Of a DNA stretch of 27,071 nucleotides, positions 17,394 through 25,320 are shown piece by piece; the first letter of the stretch is position 1, and each line of letters opens with the position of its first letter. Under the pieces are notes generated by a model. That model saw nothing but the letters and a program-made list of their open reading frames with translations, did no database searches and was not told where the DNA came from. The translations under genes were made by a program, and so were the position numbers. Source of the stretch: RFTU01 sp032122355 (GTDB lineage: Bacteria > Pseudomonadota > Gammaproteobacteria > Burkholderiales > Burkholderiaceae_C); NCBI GenBank assembly GCA_032122355.1, contig JAUMCS010000044.1, positions 1 to 27,071 of the forward strand, written 5' to 3'.

Positions 17394-17621
17394 TTACTTA
17401 GCAGCAGGTGCGGGAGCAGCTGCGTCAGCAGGAGCTGCTGAAGCTGCAGGAGCTGCTGCATCAGCAGGAGCTGCAGGAGCTGCAACTTCAGCAGGAGCGG
17501 GAGGCACAACAGCAGGTGCAACAGGCACAGGCTCAGCTACAGCAGGAGCTTCTTCTTTTTTGCTGCAAGCAGCAACAGCAGCAACAGCGATCAGTGATGC
17601 CAACAGTAATGATTTTTTCAT
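17394..17621 (-). CDS. Small Ala/Pro-rich lipoprotein
   Basis: This is a secreted, probably outer-membrane-anchored peptide of 75 residues. It has a basic start MKK, a hydrophobic core, and a lipobox VAAC with Cys19 followed by SKKEE. The rest is almost only Ala, Pro, Val, Asp and Glu, including two copies of a 12-residue unit around APADAAAPAAS. The start at 17621 is chosen because it gives a proper signal peptide and has the ribosome site GAGGG. The upstream in-frame extension does not. Similar low-complexity lipoproteins are common in Burkholderiales, but their function is unknown. It has its own terminator and a hairpin in its leader. The low-complexity coding repeats could change length by slippage. 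Confidence 0.8.
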   Translation of the reverse strand: MKKSLLLASLIAVAAVAACSKKEEAPAVAEPVPVAPAVVPPAPAEVAAPAAPADAAAPAASAAPADAAAPAPAAK

Positions 17622-17657
17622 GGGTACCCTCATTGATTTTGAATAAAAAGACGCGCC

Positions 17658-17680
17658 TAGAAAAGTAGATTGCTTTTCTA
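17658..17680 (-). promoter_or_regulatory. Perfect 8-bp stem-loop upstream of the lipoprotein gene
   Basis: TAGAAAAG (17658-17665) and CTTTTCTA (17673-17680) form a perfect 8-bp inverted repeat with a 7-nt loop, 36 bp before the start codon. It could be an mRNA leader structure or a protein-binding site. It is not followed by a T-run on either strand. Confidence 0.45.
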
Positions 17681-17755
17681 ATTGAACCATTAGTATAGCT
17701 ACCCACTAGGGATTGCCTGAGTATGAAAACTCAAAAATTAGAATAATGAACCCAC

Positions 17756-18937
17756 TCAAACAGGATTTATCCATCCTGAGGCCATCCACTGTTTCAAAAT
17801 AGCAACAGTTGCAAGGCTCAAACCCCGAATATCGTCGACACCAACCGATCTTTTATCAGCCAGTTGCTGCAGTGTTTCTAGATCTTTATCAGCTATCACC
17901 TTTGATTCTGCATTGATAAAAATCATGGCCCCATCGTACATCATTCGCGTTCGGCGATCAACAGTCACACCTGAATCGGCGTTCCAGCACTGTGTAGGCT
18001 CGTCAAACCACACATGGGGTTTGGGTTCGGTTAGCCACTCTCCCATGGCTCTGCGCCAACGCTCGGGCTCGTTAAATACCTTACTCACTACCTGACTGGC
18101 TTGTTCCAGCAAGCCATCGGGCAGTGCAGCTGGTTGGCTCGTGGCCGGCTGACGGGGATCGCGATAAAGCTGTTCCCAAAAGGGCTGCCCCGGACTCGGC
18201 TCAAGCAAATGTTCAGCCATGCGCTGCAATATTGATGCAGCCAGCTCCGCCCGCGATGGAGAGCGAAAACCGACCGAGGCCGTCATGCAATCGCCTCCAA
18301 CAGCAACTCCATCATGGCCCCAGCCTGGAGGCAAATACAACATATCTCCGGGTTGTAACAGCCACTCTTGCTCAGGCTTAAAATCAGCCAAGAGTTTTAA
18401 GGGCACATCTGGTATCCATTGACACGGCTGGGGAGATGCAATCTGCCAGCGCCGACAACCCTGAAGTTGAATGAGAAATACATCATACGAGTCGGTATGC
18501 GGCCCCACCCCTCCCCCATCACTGGCATACGACACCATCACATCATCCAGCCGCGCATCCGGTATAAAACGAAAATGCTGTAGCAATTCATAGGCTGTAT
18601 CTAGGTGCAGGTCTAGTCCCTGAACTAGGAGGGTCCAATCCGGTGTGGCCAAGGTGGGTAATGCACTGCGCGCAATGGGGCCGTGCTTGACACGCCAGCC
18701 TCTGTCGACCCCAGCACCGCTGCTTTTATCCTTGTTTTCCTGGGCATAGCGTTGGATCAGTCGGGATTCCACTTCATCACTTTGCGCCAGTGCGAACAAT
18801 TCAGCGCGCCGAATCACAGTCTGATTCTGTGCCCAAGCGGCACGCACCACATAGGGTTTTTTTTGCCAGTATTGCCGCATAAATGCGGCAGCACCTAAAC
18901 CGCCCAGCAAACTCAGGGGTTCATGGTTTTTGTTCAA
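17756..18937 (-). CDS. roxA: Ribosomal protein uL16 arginine hydroxylase (RoxA/YcfD-type JmjC oxygenase)
   Basis: This 2-oxoglutarate- and Fe(II)-dependent oxygenase family hydroxylates an arginine of ribosomal protein uL16. Counting from the chosen start there are 393 residues. The JmjC/cupin fold has the iron ligands HTD (His147, Asp149) in GGGVGPHTDSYDVF and His208 in PPGWGHDG. The C-terminal part (about 270-393) forms the winged-helix region of this family. I chose the TTG at 18935-18937 because AAGGAAACC precedes it by a proper distance. An upstream TTG at 18973 would add 12 residues without homology. No ATG fits. It is divergent from the SlyD-like gene across about 90 bp. Confidence 0.88.
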   Translation of the reverse strand: MNKNHEPLSLLGGLGAAAFMRQYWQKKPYVVRAAWAQNQTVIRRAELFALAQSDEVESRLIQRYAQENKDKSSGAGVDRGWRVKHGPIARSALPTLATPDWTLLVQGLDLHLDTAYELLQHFRFIPDARLDDVMVSYASDGGGVGPHTDSYDVFLIQLQGCRRWQIASPQPCQWIPDVPLKLLADFKPEQEWLLQPGDMLYLPPGWGHDGVAVGGDCMTASVGFRSPSRAELAASILQRMAEHLLEPSPGQPFWEQLYRDPRQPATSQPAALPDGLLEQASQVVSKVFNEPERWRRAMGEWLTEPKPHVWFDEPTQCWNADSGVTVDRRTRMMYDGAMIFINAESKVIADKDLETLQQLADKRSVGVDDIRGLSLATVAILKQWMASGWINPV

Positions 18938-19030
18938 TTCGGTTTCCTTACGGGATGTGTTACACAATATCAAGTTCGATTGCCCTGATAATACAGCTGT
19001 TAACTATTCAACTCTTCACCGCCCTGCACT

Positions 19031-19567
19031 ATGATCATTGAAAACCCGTGTGTGGTCAGCTTGACCTGGACGCTATCTGATGCCCAAAACCAAGTGATCG
19101 ATGTTCTCAGCCACCCCACTGAATTTTTGGTGGGCGGCCATGATTTATTACCTTCGATTGAAAATACCCTAATGGGCCAAACCGTTGGCTTTGAAACTCA
19201 AATTCAACTCGAACCCGATCAGGCTTTTGGCGAGTACAACGCCCAATGGGTTTGTTTTGAGGCTCGGGATTTATTTCCAGCCGAAATTGAAGTCGGCATG
19301 CAACTGGAAGGTCTACCCGAAGGCGCACAAACACCGGACATGCCTGCGGATACGCTTTATACCATCACGGATATTTACTCCTCACATGTGGTACTCGATG
19401 GCAACCACCCCCTAGCGGGCATGGCGCTGCGTATCGCCCTCAAAGTGATGGATATTCGCCCCTGCACCGAAGATGAATCCCACACCGGAACACTGGGTAA
19501 GCCTTGGCTTCAGGTGCTGCAAACCCCCACTAACGAATCCGACCCCAACCATGACACATTGCATTGA
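19031..19567 (+). CDS. SlyD/SlpA-like FKBP-type peptidyl-prolyl cis-trans isomerase
   Basis: It catalyses proline cis-trans isomerisation and has chaperone activity through an inserted flap. The 178 residues show the split FKBP fold: VVSLTWTLSD near the start, FLVGGHDLLPSIENTLMGQTVG at about 32-53, QAFGEY at 64-69, an inserted IF domain (about 72-125) and the return strand HPLAGMALRIALKV at 126-139. The His-rich metal-binding tail of E. coli SlyD is absent, which is closer to SlpA or short SlyD forms. The tail (about 145-178) is of low conservation. The last 17 bp overlap the dut start, so the two are translationally coupled. Confidence 0.88.
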   Translation: MIIENPCVVSLTWTLSDAQNQVIDVLSHPTEFLVGGHDLLPSIENTLMGQTVGFETQIQLEPDQAFGEYNAQWVCFEARDLFPAEIEVGMQLEGLPEGAQTPDMPADTLYTITDIYSSHVVLDGNHPLAGMALRIALKVMDIRPCTEDESHTGTLGKPWLQVLQTPTNESDPNHDTLH

Positions 19568-20024
19568 ACTCAAAGTCTTAGACCCCCGCATCCATGAGTG
19601 GGGATTGCCGCAATATCAAACGCCTCTGGCTGCTGCGATTGATTTATACGCTTGTATCGATCAACCCCTATTGATAGGCGCACAACAAGCGGCTGTGCTC
19701 ATTCCTACTGGCATTGCTTTGCACATGAATAGCCCGGAGTTTTGTGCCGTGATATTGCCACGTTCAGGGCTGGGGCATAAGCAGGGATTAGTACTGGGCA
19801 ATAGCATGGGTTTGATTGATGCCGATTACACCGCTCAATGCTATGTGAGCGCCTGGAACCGTAACCCCGCCCGTGATAGCTATGAAGGGATTTGGATAAA
19901 ACCCGGTGAGCGGATTGCGCAAATGTTGTTTCTACCAGTGGTACGCCCTCAGTTTCAAGTGGTTGAAACTTTCACAGAAAACAGCGTGCGCGGCGGCGGT
20001 GGGTTTGGCTCAACGGGTGTTTAG
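19551..20024 (+). CDS. dut: Deoxyuridine 5'-triphosphate nucleotidohydrolase (dUTPase)
   Basis: It hydrolyses dUTP to dUMP and pyrophosphate, limiting uracil in DNA and feeding thymidylate synthesis. The 157 residues fit the trimeric family. Motif II is PRSGLGHKQGLVLGN at 70-84, motif III GLIDADY with catalytic Asp90 at 87-93, motif IV PGERIAQMLFLPV at 118-130, and motif V RGGGGFGSTG at 147-156. Two family positions differ from the usual text: motif I reads AAIDL rather than AGLDL, and DYTA has Ala where Gly is common. The start ATG at 19551 lies inside the upstream gene and matches the family N-terminus. It converges with coaBC across 12 bp. Confidence 0.95.
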   Translation: MTHCIELKVLDPRIHEWGLPQYQTPLAAAIDLYACIDQPLLIGAQQAAVLIPTGIALHMNSPEFCAVILPRSGLGHKQGLVLGNSMGLIDADYTAQCYVSAWNRNPARDSYEGIWIKPGERIAQMLFLPVVRPQFQVVETFTENSVRGGGGFGSTGV

Positions 20025-20036
20025 CTTGATCAAGGG

Positions 20037-21305
20037 CTACTGAGCGCCCTTCATCGTTTGTAATCGCTGAGCAATACCCGCCATCACCCCACGCGCCAAA
20101 CTGAGCTTGGTGCCTGATTGCCATTGCCCTATGGCATGGGCATCTATCCAACAGAGCTGGTTGGCATCTTGGCCAAAAGCACTAGGCCCGTGATTGGCCA
20201 AAATGACATCAATTTTCTTGCGCTGGAGCTTTTCTTGGGCATGCTGCAAAATATCGTTGGTTTCTGCGGCAAATCCCACCACGCATCGCGGGCGTATATC
20301 CGATTGAGCCACCTCGGCCAGGATGTCGGGGTTTTCAACCCACTCTAGCACCGGAAGTGGCATCGATGGCGATTTCTTCAACTTCACTTCGTGCGCTTGC
20401 TTGACACGCCAATCGGCCACAGCCGCACTGGCAATAAATACATCCCTGCCCGCCCCCGATTGCAGGGCTTGAAATACGGCACTGTGCATTTGCAAAGCCG
20501 ATTCCACATTCAAGCGCCGCACACCCCAAGGGGTAGACAATGGCACAGGGCCGCTGATGAGGGTCACTTCTGCACCCATTTCAGCAGCAGCTTGGGCCAG
20601 TGCAAAGCCCATTTTGCCGCTGGATCGGTTGGTAATTCCACGGACGGGATCAATCGCTTCAAAGGTGGGCCCCGCCGTGATTAATACGCGCTGCCCTGTC
20701 ATAAATTTGGGCTGTAAGCCCGCACACACAGCCGCACAAATGTCCTCTGGCTCCAGCATACGCCCCAGGCCCACTTCACCACAGGCTTGCAGGCCACTGC
20801 CAGGCCCCAATAGGTACGCACCGTCGGCCACTAATTGCGCTGCATTGCGTTGCGTAGCCGGATGCGCCCACATCTCACGGTTCATGGCCGGCGCCACCCA
20901 TAGCGGCACTTGATGAACAGGTCGGGCAATACAAAGTAATGAAAGCACATCATCACAGCGCCCCTGCACCAATCGCGCTAAAAAATCAGCCGTTGCGGGT
21001 GCCACGATGATGGCATCCGCATCACGGCTTTGATGAATGTGCGGCATGGTGTCATCCGCTGAGCTGGTTGGCCATTGCGTGGTGATCACGGCGTTACCAG
21101 TCAAGGCCTGAAAGGTCAAGGGTGTAACAAATTCTTGAGCTGATGCTGTCATCACCACCTGCACTGTAGCGCCTTGCTGCATCAATAACCGCGCCAACTC
21201 GGCAGACTTGTAGGCAGCGACGCCGCCGCATACCCCTAACAAAATACGCTTGCCCGCTAAACTGAGGTTTCCTTCAGGTGAATGAGGGGTTGTAGGCGTT
21301 GACAT
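20037..21305 (-). CDS. coaBC: Phosphopantothenoylcysteine decarboxylase/phosphopantothenate-cysteine ligase (CoaBC)
   Basis: CoaBC makes 4'-phosphopantetheine for coenzyme A. CoaB joins cysteine to 4'-phosphopantothenate, and the flavin domain CoaC then decarboxylates the product. The 422 residues hold the FMN domain (about 17-195), with GGVAAYKS, the active-site His near 89-91 in MPHIH, PAMN at 139-142 and the Cys175 of ACGE. The synthetase domain (about 200-420) has TAGPTFEAIDPVRGITNRSSGKMG. The ATG at 21303-21305 is preferred over the TTG three codons upstream because it has AAAGG before it and a typical N-terminus. It follows the lipoprotein gene by 12 bp in one operon. Confidence 0.96.
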   Translation of the reverse strand: MSTPTTPHSPEGNLSLAGKRILLGVCGGVAAYKSAELARLLMQQGATVQVVMTASAQEFVTPLTFQALTGNAVITTQWPTSSADDTMPHIHQSRDADAIIVAPATADFLARLVQGRCDDVLSLLCIARPVHQVPLWVAPAMNREMWAHPATQRNAAQLVADGAYLLGPGSGLQACGEVGLGRMLEPEDICAAVCAGLQPKFMTGQRVLITAGPTFEAIDPVRGITNRSSGKMGFALAQAAAEMGAEVTLISGPVPLSTPWGVRRLNVESALQMHSAVFQALQSGAGRDVFIASAAVADWRVKQAHEVKLKKSPSMPLPVLEWVENPDILAEVAQSDIRPRCVVGFAAETNDILQHAQEKLQRKKIDVILANHGPSAFGQDANQLCWIDAHAIGQWQSGTKLSLARGVMAGIAQRLQTMKGAQ

Positions 21306-21317
21306 GATCTTCAACCT

Positions 21318-21827
21318 TTAATCTGTTGCCTTATCGAGCACCTGCGGTTTAAACCGCCGGTTACCATCAAACAAAAAAACCTCTCGAAACTGCCATGGTG
21401 GCGGCAAATGCGCAACGCTGGCAAAGGGTGCAGCACGGCGTACGGCTTCAATTGCTAATCGGGTGGTTTCGCGGGCATTGGCGGGCTTGGGGTGGCGTTC
21501 TACTTCAATATCAGCAATGCTGCCATCGGCATTTAAATCAATGCGCAAAATCGGTATACCCAGCAAGGGTTGAGGAACTATGCCGGTGTAAGTTTGATCG
21601 GGATTGCGCTCAACCATGGTCAGCGCAGCCAACCGCCGATACTCTTCCCAGTTTTGGGGCAAGCCCGCCATGGGCTCGGCAGGCGCAGCTTCTGCAGGTT
21701 CAGCAACCGGCAATGGGGTTGGCAAATGCTGGACCTGCGTGCTTTTCTTGGCAGGCTTGAGCACAGCGCAACCCGAAATAATGAATGCTAAGACCAGCAC
21801 TAAAACCCCAGCACCCATGCGCAGCAT
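21318..21827 (-). CDS. Lipoprotein with a TonB C-terminal-like domain
   Basis: This is a probable periplasmic lipoprotein of 169 residues. The signal peptide has a hydrophobic core (about residues 5-18) and the lipobox IISGC with Cys20. A Pro/Ala/Glu-rich spacer (about 28-60) follows. The C-terminal domain (about 85-160) has the TonB_C-type pattern ILRIDLNADGSIADIEVERHPKP followed by a helix and a PPPWQFREVFLFDGNRRF strand. It lacks a membrane-spanning TonB N-terminus and no ExbBD genes are near, so energy transduction is unlikely; the role is unknown. It lies between uvrC and coaBC on the same strand. I chose the start ATG 21825-21827, but upstream in-frame non-ATG starts near AGGA at about 21846-21849 are possible. 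Confidence 0.75.
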   Translation of the reverse strand: MLRMGAGVLVLVLAFIISGCAVLKPAKKSTQVQHLPTPLPVAEPAEAAPAEPMAGLPQNWEEYRRLAALTMVERNPDQTYTGIVPQPLLGIPILRIDLNADGSIADIEVERHPKPANARETTRLAIEAVRRAAPFASVAHLPPPWQFREVFLFDGNRRFKPQVLDKATD

Positions 21828-21858
21828 CGAATGCTTACGCAGGTGTCCTTCATTCAAA

Positions 21859-23812
21859 CTAATGCAATACACGATAAATCTCCTGTGCCAATGGTTTTGA
21901 AATACCCTCAACGGTCATCAGTTCTTCTACGCTGGCGTTAGCCACTCCGCGTACACCGCCAAAGCGTTGCAATAAACGGCTTCTTTTTTTAGGCCCCACC
22001 CCGGGTATATCTTCCAGTTTGCTGCCACCCGTTCGCACTTTGGCGCGGCGGGCACGCATACCGGTAATGGCAAAGCGGTGCGCTTCATCCCGGATTTGAG
22101 CAATCAACATCAAGGCCGCTGAATCTGCACCCAGGTAGATTTTCTCACGACCATCGGCAAATACCAACTCCTCAAGGCCTACTTTTCGACCCTGCCCTTT
22201 TTCGACGCCAATAATCAGGGAAATATCAAGCCCCCACTCAACAAAAACTTCTCGGGCCATGCTGACCTGACCGCGGCCGCCATCAACCAACACCAAGTCT
22301 GGCATACGCACTTGCTGTGCCTGCTCTGTGGTTTGCTCGTGCTGTTCGCGTAACACTTGTGCCAACTTTCCATAACGCTTGGTGAGCACCTGTCGCATGG
22401 CCGCATAGTCATCGCCTGCGGTAATGCCTTCGATGTTGTAGCGGCGGTACTGCGCGGATTGCATTTGATGATTTTCAAAAACAACACAACTGGCTTGGGT
22501 GGCTTCTCCGGCGGTGTGGCTGATGTCAAAACATTCTATGCGCAGGGTATCCATGGAAGAAGCCTCTAAACCCAGTGCTTCGATCAATGCGAGGGTTCTA
22601 TCGCGCTGCGAGCCCTCTTGCGCCAATAAGCGAGCCAAGGCGATTTGGGCATTTTTCTGTGCCATTTCTAACCATAAACGCCGGTGTCCCCGCGGTTGAT
22701 GCGTGGCATGAATGCGCACGCCAGATTGCTCTTGAATCACATTCAATAATGCGGCATCTAGTGGCTGGCTGACCACCCACTGTGGCGGACAAACGGTTTG
22801 CCCGATGTAATGCTGCGCCACAAAGGCCTGCAGCACACGCTGCTCCACGCTCAGCGCGTCCAGTGCTTCGACTTCGGCCAAGGTCATGGCTTCGAGCCCC
22901 TCAACGTGGGCCGGAAAAAAAGCTCTATCACCCAAGTGACGGCCACCTCGGACCATGGCCAAATTCACGCAAGCGCGCCCGCCTTGAACTTCAACAGCCA
23001 AAATATCGACATCATTATCAATGGCTGTGAGCGTACTGGCCTCGACGCTTTGCTGATGCAGTACGGCTGAGAGTGATGCCATTTGGTCGCGCAATTCTGC
23101 GGCTTGCTCAAACTCCAGGTTATCTGAGTGGTGCATCATGCGACGTTGCAATTCAGCCAAAACTTCACTGGATTGACCGAGTAAAAAACGCTCGGCTTCA
23201 GCCACATCGCGCGCATAGTCTGGCGCGGAAATCAAGCCTACACACGGCCCAGAGCACCGCTTGATTTGATAGAGCAAGCAGGGCCGACTGCGATTAGCAA
23301 ATACGGCTTCTTCACAGGTGCGCAAGCGAAAGACTTTTTGAATTAATTGAATGGTTTCTTTCACAGCCCAGCCATTGGGATAGGGCCCAAAATAGCGATG
23401 CAGACGATCCACGCCGCCGCGGTAGTATGAAACGCGCGAAAAGGTATCGCCAGATAACTTCAAGTAGGGGTAGCTTTTGTCATCTCGAAACAAAATATTA
23501 AATCGAGGCTGCAAGGCCTTGATCAAGTTATTTTCCAGCAACAGCGCTTCGGCCTCGGTGCGCACCACCGTGGTTTCCATACGCGCTATTTGCTTGACCA
23601 TCAGTCCAATTCGGGTGCCAGTATGATCTTTCTGAAAATAACTCGACACTCGGCGTTTGAGGTGTATGGCCTTACAGCACCTGACCTGCGGCATCAAAAT
23701 AGCGATACACCCCGGGCAACGAAGGCAGGGCAGCAACCTCGGCCAGCAAGGCTTGACGCTGCTCGTCAACGGGGGGGTGGGTCAGATCGGATTGATCAGG
23801 TGGCGTTGGCAT
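21859..23812 (-). pseudogene. uvrC: uvrC, excinuclease ABC subunit C, disrupted by a frameshift in the GIY-YIG nuclease domain
   Basis: UvrC makes both incisions in nucleotide excision repair. From an ATG at 23812 the first frame reads MPTPPDQSDL... to GVYRYFDAAGQVL. It then meets a TAA at 23672-23674 after 46 codons. The rest of UvrC continues in another frame as KAIHLKRRVSSYF through to the C-terminal helix-hairpin-helix (EDIPGVGPKKRSRLLQRFGG) with no further break. Compared with the family text QVLYVGKA, 8 nt are missing. This deletes YVG, the second half of the GIY-YIG motif, and shifts the frame. The UVR motif and the RNase H-like domain (DLVLVDGGRGQ) remain intact. It is either a recent true deletion or an assembly error. 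Confidence 0.85.
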
Positions 23813-23866
23813 GTAATAAGTAATGAGATCAGAGATTTCTGAAGATCACTGGGTTGTCAATCATGG

Positions 23867-24184
23867 CTAGCGCATGGATAGGCCAATATAAACCCCAATC
23901 GCCAGAATGATTAAAATCAGTAACCAATGGGGCCGATGTGATGGCCGTTGCGAAGATTCAGATACGGGCTCTGTGTTGGGGGTTGCAGTTTTAGATAATG
24001 GGAATTTCAAACGCTTTCTGTAGGAAAGTCCGGTACCCGGAATCCCGACATTGCCAGTTAGATTGCCGTCTCTGGCCGTTACACTGGCTCCGCGAGTACC
24101 CACGGTACAGGAGACACCCGTTTTACTGATATTGAGCCGAACACCTGGCAGTATTTTGATGCTTTTTTGAAATCGGAAGGCCAT
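23867..24184 (-). CDS. DUF4236 domain protein with C-terminal membrane anchor
   Basis: The function is unknown. The 105 residues begin MAFRFQKSIKILPGVRLNISK and continue with SCTVGTRGASVTARDG and VGIPGTGLSYRKR, the Gly-rich pattern of DUF4236 (about 1-60). A Ser/Pro/His-rich linker follows, and the last 18 residues are hydrophobic (WLLILIILAIGVYIGLSMR), a probable membrane anchor. The start at 24184 is chosen because the domain begins exactly there. The 53 codons upstream in the same frame have no family match. It lies 54 bp upstream of uvrC on the same strand and is preceded by a 7-bp inverted repeat (24207-24213 and 24223-24229). Confidence 0.75.
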   Translation of the reverse strand: MAFRFQKSIKILPGVRLNISKTGVSCTVGTRGASVTARDGNLTGNVGIPGTGLSYRKRLKFPLSKTATPNTEPVSESSQRPSHRPHWLLILIILAIGVYIGLSMR

Positions 24185-24206
24185 GATGTGAACGCAGTGA
24201 AAGTGG

Positions 24207-24229
24207 ATGATGTTTAGATGGTACATCAT
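24207..24229. promoter_or_regulatory. Inverted repeat upstream of the DUF4236 gene
   Basis: ATGATGT (24207-24213) and ACATCAT (24223-24229) are perfect 7-bp arms with a 9-nt centre, 23-45 bp upstream of the DUF4236 start. It may be an operator or a leader hairpin. Confidence 0.35.
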
Positions 24230-24419
24230 ACGTGAATCTGCTGCTGCAAAGGGTCGTTCGACCAAAGGGATATGGGTGGTGTCATAGTCGGTTGCGGGGT
24301 TGGTTAGGGGCTGTATCCCGCCAGTACCCATTGCCCTGCGCATCCTTGGCCGCTAATATTGAACTCCTGGGTACCGGCCTGATCTAGCATGGCACCTATC
24401 ATCTCAAGGCGTTTGCGTC

Positions 24420-24439
24420 ATTCCGGCGAAGGCCGGAAT
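24420..24439. repeat. REP-like palindrome
   Basis: ATTCCGGC-GAAG-GCCGGAAT is a perfect 8-bp palindrome with a 4-nt loop, preceded by CGTC. It has the form of the dispersed GTCATTCC(C/G)GC...GGAAT repeats found between genes in many Proteobacteria. Only one copy is in this window. Confidence 0.6.
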
Positions 24440-24519
24440 CTCATCGCAGAGTACCATCCATTTAGGGTCAAAGATCAAAAATACCCATTTCTACTGTGGC
24501 TCGTGATCCGCCCATTGTG

Positions 24520-24551
24520 TTAACATTTTGATATCATGATATCTTTATAAT
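24520..24551 (+). promoter_or_regulatory. fitAB promoter with embedded 14-bp perfect palindrome
   Basis: TTAACA (24520-24525) and TATAAT (24546-24551) are 20 bp apart. The perfect palindrome GATATCATGATATC (24530-24543) lies between them. It is the likely binding site of the antitoxin or the toxin-antitoxin complex, because FitA/VapB ribbon-helix-helix proteins repress their own operon from such sites. The start codon is 27 bp downstream of the -10 and has the ribosome site GGAGG at 24568-24572. Confidence 0.6.
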
Positions 24552-24577
24552 GCATACTCATTACACTGGAGGCAGCC

Positions 24578-24826
24578 ATGGCACAGGTGATTGTTCGGAA
24601 CCTTGAAGATGACGTCAAATTGGCACTCAAACAGCGTGCCAGCCTGCACGGCTGGAGCATGGAAGAAGAGGTGCGTTACATTTTGCGTCGTGCTGTCAAT
24701 GACGCGACCATCGTCACCAGCAAACTGGGCTCACGCATCGCGGCTCGGTTTTCTGACATCGGCTTAGCCGAGCCCTTGCCCGAGCTCACGGGCCAGACCA
24801 TTGCACCCATGAGCTTTGGTGCATGA
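24578..24826 (+). CDS. FitA/VapB-type ribbon-helix-helix antitoxin
   Basis: This is the antitoxin partner of the downstream PIN toxin, 82 residues long. The N-terminal RHH domain reads AQVIVRNLEDDVKLALKQRASLHGWSMEEEVRYILRRAV (about 2-40), close to gonococcal FitA (short strand, then two helices with RxxLHGxSxExE). The C-terminal part (about 45-82) would wrap over the toxin active site. It overlaps the toxin gene by 4 bp (ATGA), a typical coupled arrangement. Its promoter contains a perfect palindrome, consistent with autoregulation. Confidence 0.9.
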   Translation: MAQVIVRNLEDDVKLALKQRASLHGWSMEEEVRYILRRAVNDATIVTSKLGSRIAARFSDIGLAEPLPELTGQTIAPMSFGA

Positions 24827-25263
24827 TCATTCTTGACACCAATGTGCTTTCGGCATTGATGCAGAAGCAGCCTGACCCTGTGGTCGTGAGCTGGCTGGAT
24901 GCACAGCCAGCCGAGGCCATCTGGATCAGTAGCATCTCCCTATTTGAGGCTCGTTACGGCTTGGCCTTGCTGCCCGACAGCCAGCGCAAAACATTGCTGC
25001 AACAGCGCTTTGAGCAACTTGTGCAGTCCGACCTGGCCAATAGGGTGGTTGTGTTTGATGTGCGCGCAGCTCACTTGGCCGCACAGCTGGCCGCCGAGCG
25101 TAAAACCCGCGGCCGGCCCGTTGATATGCGCGACACTTTTATTGCTGGCATAGCGCTTGCTCAAAGTGCCACGCTGGCCACACGCAACACCCGTCACTTT
25201 GATGATTTGGCCATCTCAGTGATCAATCCCTGGCACAACACACCCGAGCCCCCCGGTGATTGA
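24823..25263 (+). CDS. FitB/VapC-type PIN-domain ribonuclease toxin
   Basis: PIN toxins are Mg/Mn-dependent ribonucleases that stop translation when freed from the antitoxin. The 146 residues show the expected acidic site: Asp5 in MIILDTNVLS, Glu42 in SLFEARYGL, and Asp104 in VDMRDTFIAG. The last conserved element is TRNTRHFDDL, where Asn122 stands at the fourth site and Asp127/128 follows. The closing INPW is a family hallmark. The frame is intact. The gene ends 3 nt before the first 20-bp direct repeat is complete; that repeat starts inside the stop region at 25260. The target RNA is unknown. Confidence 0.92.
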   Translation: MIILDTNVLSALMQKQPDPVVVSWLDAQPAEAIWISSISLFEARYGLALLPDSQRKTLLQQRFEQLVQSDLANRVVVFDVRAAHLAAQLAAERKTRGRPVDMRDTFIAGIALAQSATLATRNTRHFDDLAISVINPWHNTPEPPGD

Positions 25264-25279
25264 CAAGAAAAATGTCCGA
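25260..25279 (+). repeat. 20-bp direct repeat, copy 1
   Basis: TTGACAAGAAAAATGTCCGA begins at the end of the toxin gene. An exact second copy is at 26714-26733, on the far side of the DUF4143 gene. The distance between copies is 1454 bp. The sequence pattern (TGACA...TGTCCG) resembles terminal repeats of some IS21-type elements, but I cannot confirm this. Confidence 0.85.
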
Positions 25280-25320
25280 ATCAGCGGTCACGTTGAATCA
25301 AAATACACTTAGCAAAACTA

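Larger units (their letters stand above)
24185..24577. other. 393-bp gap between DUF4236 and fitAB genes
   Basis: No confident gene lies here. The gap holds an inverted repeat, a 33-codon minus-strand open frame (24304-24402), a REP-like palindrome at 24420-24439, and the promoter and palindrome of the toxin-antitoxin pair. Confidence 0.7.

Noticed and set aside
17408..17668. Plus-strand frame rich in Gln, Leu and Glu that looks like a coiled coil
   Set aside because: It is the antisense reading of the Ala/Pro-rich lipoprotein repeats. The minus strand has a ribosome site, a lipobox and its own terminator.
20025..20034. CTTGATCAAG palindrome between dut and coaBC
   Set aside because: A 10-bp palindrome with no loop or T-run is too short to call a terminator.
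23672..23769. Alternative uvrC start from a TTG at 23769
   Set aside because: The residues encoded (MTSSVKPCWPRLL...) do not resemble UvrC, while the other frame reads a proper GIY-YIG start. This is a frameshift, not an alternative start.
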